Shown here: piece after piece, positions 58,100 through 64,000 of the stretch
Numbering within the stretch: the first letter of the stretch is position 1
How the letters are laid out: each line of letters begins with the position of its first letter
Origin: Chiua virens
Lineage: Eukaryota > Basidiomycota > Agaricomycetes > Boletales > Boletaceae
Direction: 5' to 3'
Length of the DNA: 64,000 nt
NCBI GenBank assembly: GCA_019787685.1
Contig: JAHNUO010000001.1
Location: 2,542,001-2,606,000 of the forward strand
Notes under the pieces: model-generated
What the model was told of the DNA's origin: nothing
What the model saw: the letters and a program-made list of their open reading frames with translations, nothing else
Databases searched by the model: none
Translations under genes and position numbers: made by a program

Positions 58100-60837
58100 C
58101 TACCTCAGCACTCCGAGTGGGTCATGCTGCGTGGACACCTGGTTCCGCATGTCTGACGATCCAGAATCGCCACTGATCACCGCCCGAGTTGCGCCACTTG
58201 ACCACTGAGCATGTCTGACATTCCCGCCCTCTGACACCCTCTGGAATGGATTATTCCCAGATACCCGCACGGGTGCCCGCGGTGGTAACGTTGCACGCGA
58301 AGCGACCGGCGTACCTGCCGACGCTGACCGGTTGTGATCTGGCGCGGGAGACACCTTGGACGAAATAAATCCGCGCAGCGTCTCATTGACGCTCGGAGGA
58401 ATAGCGGTGTTTGGGGTGAATCGTCGACTCTCCCGAGGTGACCCGGATCCCCCCCATGCGATCGACAGCGACGTTTCTCGTGTCTCCCACCGTCTTTTGA
58501 ATTCTTCTTCCCCCCAGAGCCGCCGTTCGTCTACCTCGTTGATCTGTCCACTCAGCACGTCCCGCACGTACGATAAGGATTGCAGCGACTGTTTCATTTG
58601 TGTTGTTTCTTGTTCGTCTTGTCTGTCTACATCCCGGTTCAGGGTCTCTAGAATCCACGTGACGGCCTCTCCGAGACGTTTATTCTGTTGCCGAAGCTCT
58701 GCTAGTTCTCGCGCAGATCCCATCTCTCTACGCTGATCTAAAATATCTTTCTCCGAAGGCGTTCGTTCGTCAAGAAGTGGATAGGAGCTCGAAGGCGATC
58801 CAAAAGACGGCGGACGAACAAGAGTAGAAGCCAAATCAGGAAGATTGCGCTGCGTCCAATCAATACAAATACTAACGCGGAACCGCCATGTCATCTCACC
58901 TTGAGCTCAGACACCGCGTTCATAACAGTCTTGTTGATACCCAAACTCTCACCACGATCCAAAAGTCCACGGGCTATGATCTCTGGAAACGACGGTTGCT
59001 GGCGAAGGCTCTCTGCCGGAGGGCTTCCGGGTATATACTCGGAGGAAGTCGGTTGATACGCCCTCTCAGCAGGTCGAGCTCTCCGTCTGACGATCACCGG
59101 AGGTTCCTGAACTTCTAACGGGACATTCAAAAAGTTACGATTCTCGATTGCCAAGGATGCACCCGCAGTTGGTGTATGGAGTATCTCCAACGCTGTCGCC
59201 TGGCGAATTAGAAGTAATATATGATGAGGAGCACCTTCTTCCTGGCCTGGACATGGTGGATATCGTAGGAGGTGCATCAGTTGAACGCTGTAATCCGCTG
59301 ATATCACTGGATGGCATCGATAGGTTGCTGTCAGTAACCAGTCATGAGGCGTACGTTTCATTCCTACGTTTCGTTCGTATGCGTATAAGCATGGCGACAC
59401 ACATCCATTGCATGATATCGGAGATGGGAGACGAACTAGCAAACAGTCCATCCCAGAGCATCATCGCCTCGTTCATCGGAAATTCTCTGGTAAACAGTAG
59501 ACGGAGCCATCGCCTTATAACACCATGCGTCAGCAGAAAGCATGCGAGATGGAACACCGACATACAAACCATACATCTGGGGTTCGACACCCGCAGACCG
59601 CATCGCATCATGCAACACAGGATCAACGGATTTTAGAAGCGGTCCTTGTATATTGTTGCAGGTGTGGATGATCGGGGAGACATACGGTTTTAAATTGATT
59701 TGTCCACGAGAGATCGACGGCGGAGCAACCGGCTCTTGCCATTCATACCAATGCGAGATGCTGCGCATCAATGATGAAAATAGTGCCCAAGAGTCGGCAG
59801 CAACCCATGATCGAGAGCATATCTCCGAGAACAAAGGGTCTAGTTCTGATGATTCCGATTCCGTCACCGAGTCGAAATCTAAGGCCAGAGATATCATTTA
59901 TGCCTCAGGTCAGAATAGAGACGGATGAATAGAGGAAAGAAGTGAGGTAACAGAGACTACGTGAGCATGCAGGGCAACAACTGAGGACTTACCGATAGCA
60001 TAGAACAGAGGAGCAAGCAACTCATGCATGCCTTGTCGATACCCAATGTTCGGATGCATCGCGCAGTAAAGAAATAACACGTTCGTCAACTGATGCTGAA
60101 TATCTTCGTTTCGAAAATACCCCATGTCTGGAAACCTGCACGGGTGTGGAAGCAATCGCGATCGATGACAAGTATCAGGTCGGCTCACGTTCTCTCAACA
60201 TCTTGCTGGATCGTCTTTCGAAGGTCTACGGCAGCGAACCATGCTTTCCAAGGATTCTGCCGGCATTGATATTGAAGGACAGCCCATAGACAAGCCATAT
60301 CAACGCACCTCATCATGCAAACTCAATGGATTGTTCATCTCCAAGTCTATCGCAGTCAGGTGTGCTTTCCGCCTCGGTATCATGAGCCCAGGCGCGACAA
60401 AGCTCTCATCGTAACCCCCATCGGGAGCCCTCATCTTCTCCAGCAATTGCTCCGAGAACTGTTTACGGGAACGCCGAAGCAGTTCGATGGGTATACTTGG
60501 TGCCTCATTGGGTGGTGGCTCGAGTGGCTCGGGTTTTAAGAGAAACACCTGTCAGTACGTAGACATAGTGAGCGAGTCACGGTAGCGGGATGTATAGGTG
60601 ATGGTAGCTCGCCTTCCACGCAAGACTTCGCCCTGGAACTCCAACACCTCCATCCGATGGATGTAACAATTGTGATTGGGCAACGGCATCCCTGAGTTTA
60701 GAGAGACTGAGTCCGTTATGAAAGAGCTGCTGAAAGATGCAACTGTGTTGATGAGGACATAGACCGACTGCAAGACACTATCGGACGTGGACGCACTATG
60801 TGGACCGCGTCGCAGGTCGAACCACTTGCTCGGCCAT
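58100..60837 (-). CDS. TBC-domain Rab GTPase-activating protein, TBC1D5-like
   Basis: The TBC domain is spread over several exons. It begins with NGLSLSKLRDAVAQSQ, SLAWK, PIELLRRSRKQFSEQLLEKM, NNPLSLHDE, NPWKAWFAAVDLRKTIQQDVERT and FPDMGYFRNEDIQHQLTNVL. Then come FLYCAMHPNIGYRQGMHELLAPLFYAI (the YRQGM box with the glutamine finger), WVAADSWALFSSLMRSI and RWLRLLFTREFPMNEAMMLWD. The order and spacing match TBC1D5, a GAP for Rab7 that works with retromer and autophagy. The C-terminal 370 residues are Ser/Arg-rich with one coiled coil (RELAELRQQNKRLGEAVTWILETL). The intron at 60549-60612 begins GC rather than GT, and no GT alternative keeps the frame. The true start is uncertain: ATG at 60837 needs a first intron I could not fix in phase. 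TAG at 58100-58102. Confidence 0.85.
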
Positions 60838-61085
60838 CGTTATGTGCTTGTCGCACTGAACGATCAACGTAAAAGTTAGCAAACTGGAAATTGCGAAACT
60901 CGAACGTAACCAGTTATCCGACCCATTCAAACAACATCAATCAGAGATGGGGTCAGAAGTGCGTGATATTCGTTCTAAAATGCTCTGTAACGTACAACCT
61001 GCCGCAAAATTATTGGATGTAATACAACGTAGTGACATGATGCAATGAAATCAACAACCCCAGTACACGGAAGCCAACTAACCCC

Positions 61086-63311
<2,226 letters not shown>

Positions 63312-63389
63312 GTTTTTCTAGGCTGGTAGATAGAGTTGGGGTGGTGCAGGTAGTTGGAGATTGTGGCGAGTACTCACGAGGTGTAATCG

Positions 63390-63510
63390 AAGATTGAGAG
63401 AGAAAACGAAAGTGAGGATGAATTGTCATGACGGGCGAGATTATATACCGATGGGGTTCTGTGTCATTCTAGGACCTTCTCTCACTGTTCTAGATGATTC
63501 CTCCTGACAT
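63390..63510 (-). promoter_or_regulatory. HSP70 core promoter with TATA box and heat-shock-element-like words
   Basis: On the minus strand TATATAA lies at 63441-63447, about 130 bp before the HSP70 ATG, well placed for a start site near 63410. Just upstream (63460-63505) are several inverted GAA/TTC units: TTCT, ACCTTCTC, and GTTCTAGATGATTCC. The last is an imperfect nTTCnnGAnnnTTC array. The TATA call is direct; HSF binding is inferred. Confidence 0.55.
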
Positions 63511-63575
63511 AGCATGCTTAGTAATGAAAAACAAACCCGTGAACGTTCCAAACGACATCAGCAACTTCACCCTTA

Positions 63576-63865
63576 CGGCGGAACAAACGCACATTTATTA
63601 GTCACGAAAAAATTGGAGCGCTCCCCCCCCTCCCCAAAAAAAAATTTGCATGTACATACGTCATGTAAAGAAGAGGAGGTACATACATCATGTTAAAAAA
63701 GGACTGAGTGACATCGTAACAAAAAGGGTCTGTGACAAAAAAAAACCGTCACATCTACAACGTACCTAAGACCATAATGCAGAAGTCTCGTATTAGTCGT
63801 AGAGCTACTTTTTTCACAGTGAACGGGTTTTTTTTCTGATTAATAAATGTGCGTTTGTTCCGCCA
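63576..63865. mobile_element. 290-bp MITE-like inverted-repeat element with TA target duplication
   Basis: A perfect 24-bp terminal inverted repeat, GGCGGAACAAACGCACATTTATTA at 63577-63600, recurs inverted at 63841-63864. One more base at each end (C63576, A63865) and a TA on both sides (63574-63575, 63866-63867) fit a Tc1/mariner-type target-site duplication. The inside has no coding capacity and is A-rich. It carries a direct repeat, GTACATAC(G/A)TCATGT(T)AAA, twice at 27-bp spacing (63652-63698). No transposase is in the window, so it would need one in trans. Confidence 0.75.
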
Positions 63866-64000
63866 TACACCCTTGCTTATGAAACCTCAAGACAACACAC
63901 CGCTAATATAGTATTAAACATCGGCGCTGGCCAAGTAAAGGTCTAGGAGATCTGTACGTGTACGGTACACAGGCGGGCGAGGAGAAATCATATGCATGCA

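Overview
The window is nuclear DNA of a filamentous fungus, almost certainly a basidiomycete of the Agaricomycetes type. Nearly every gene is broken by many GT-AG introns of about 45-65 nt. Genes lie close together on both strands, and several families look agaricomycete (an F-box relic, an ASI-type nuclear-membrane RING protein, a long Ser-rich ankyrin/AAA+ protein). There is no sign of bacterial, viral or plasmid organisation. Gene models were built by reading exons by eye, so exact splice sites and some starts are inferences.

Layout. 1-10 kb: the 3' end of MDM12 (ER-mitochondria tether), ELP3 (Elongator tRNA/lysine acetyltransferase), a 1.7-kb gene-free stretch, a decayed F-box gene, MTU1/SLM3 (mitochondrial tRNA 2-thiolation), DTD1 (D-aminoacyl-tRNA deacylase) and PGS1 (phosphatidylglycerophosphate synthase). 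10-24 kb: an ASI-like multi-span RING E3, a 2.3-kb gene-free stretch, a PHO80-type cyclin, a coiled-coil protein, NAA20 (NatB catalytic subunit) and IML1/DEPDC5 (GATOR1/SEACIT). 24-31 kb: unrecognised proteins, a single-span Ser/Thr-rich surface protein, a tetraspan membrane protein, and a CCHC/PSP-domain RNA-binding protein. 31-47 kb: a glutaredoxin-like protein, a very long Ser-rich/ankyrin/ClpB-like AAA+ protein, a one-span membrane protein, PAM17, a SNF2 helicase and a NEDD1-like WD40 protein. 47-55 kb: a broken FAN1 copy, an alpha/beta-hydrolase and the full-length FAN1 nuclease. 55-64 kb: SDH1, a TBC1D5-like Rab-GAP, a cytosolic HSP70 with its promoter, and a small inverted-repeat (MITE-like) element.

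Themes. Five genes serve mitochondria (MDM12, MTU1, PGS1, PAM17, SDH1), and three neighbours act on tRNA (ELP3, MTU1, DTD1). Two segmental duplications stand out. One is an old tandem repeat spanning the MTU1/DTD1 junction. The other is a recent partial copy of FAN1 with two internal deletions and a foreign tail. Several conserved genes in the first 35 kb (ELP3, DTD1, PGS1, ASI-like, IML1 and others) contain single-base frame breaks that no intron explains, while others (MTU1, NAA20, PAM17, SNF2, SDH1, TBC, HSP70) read cleanly. This is either base-calling error or real decay.
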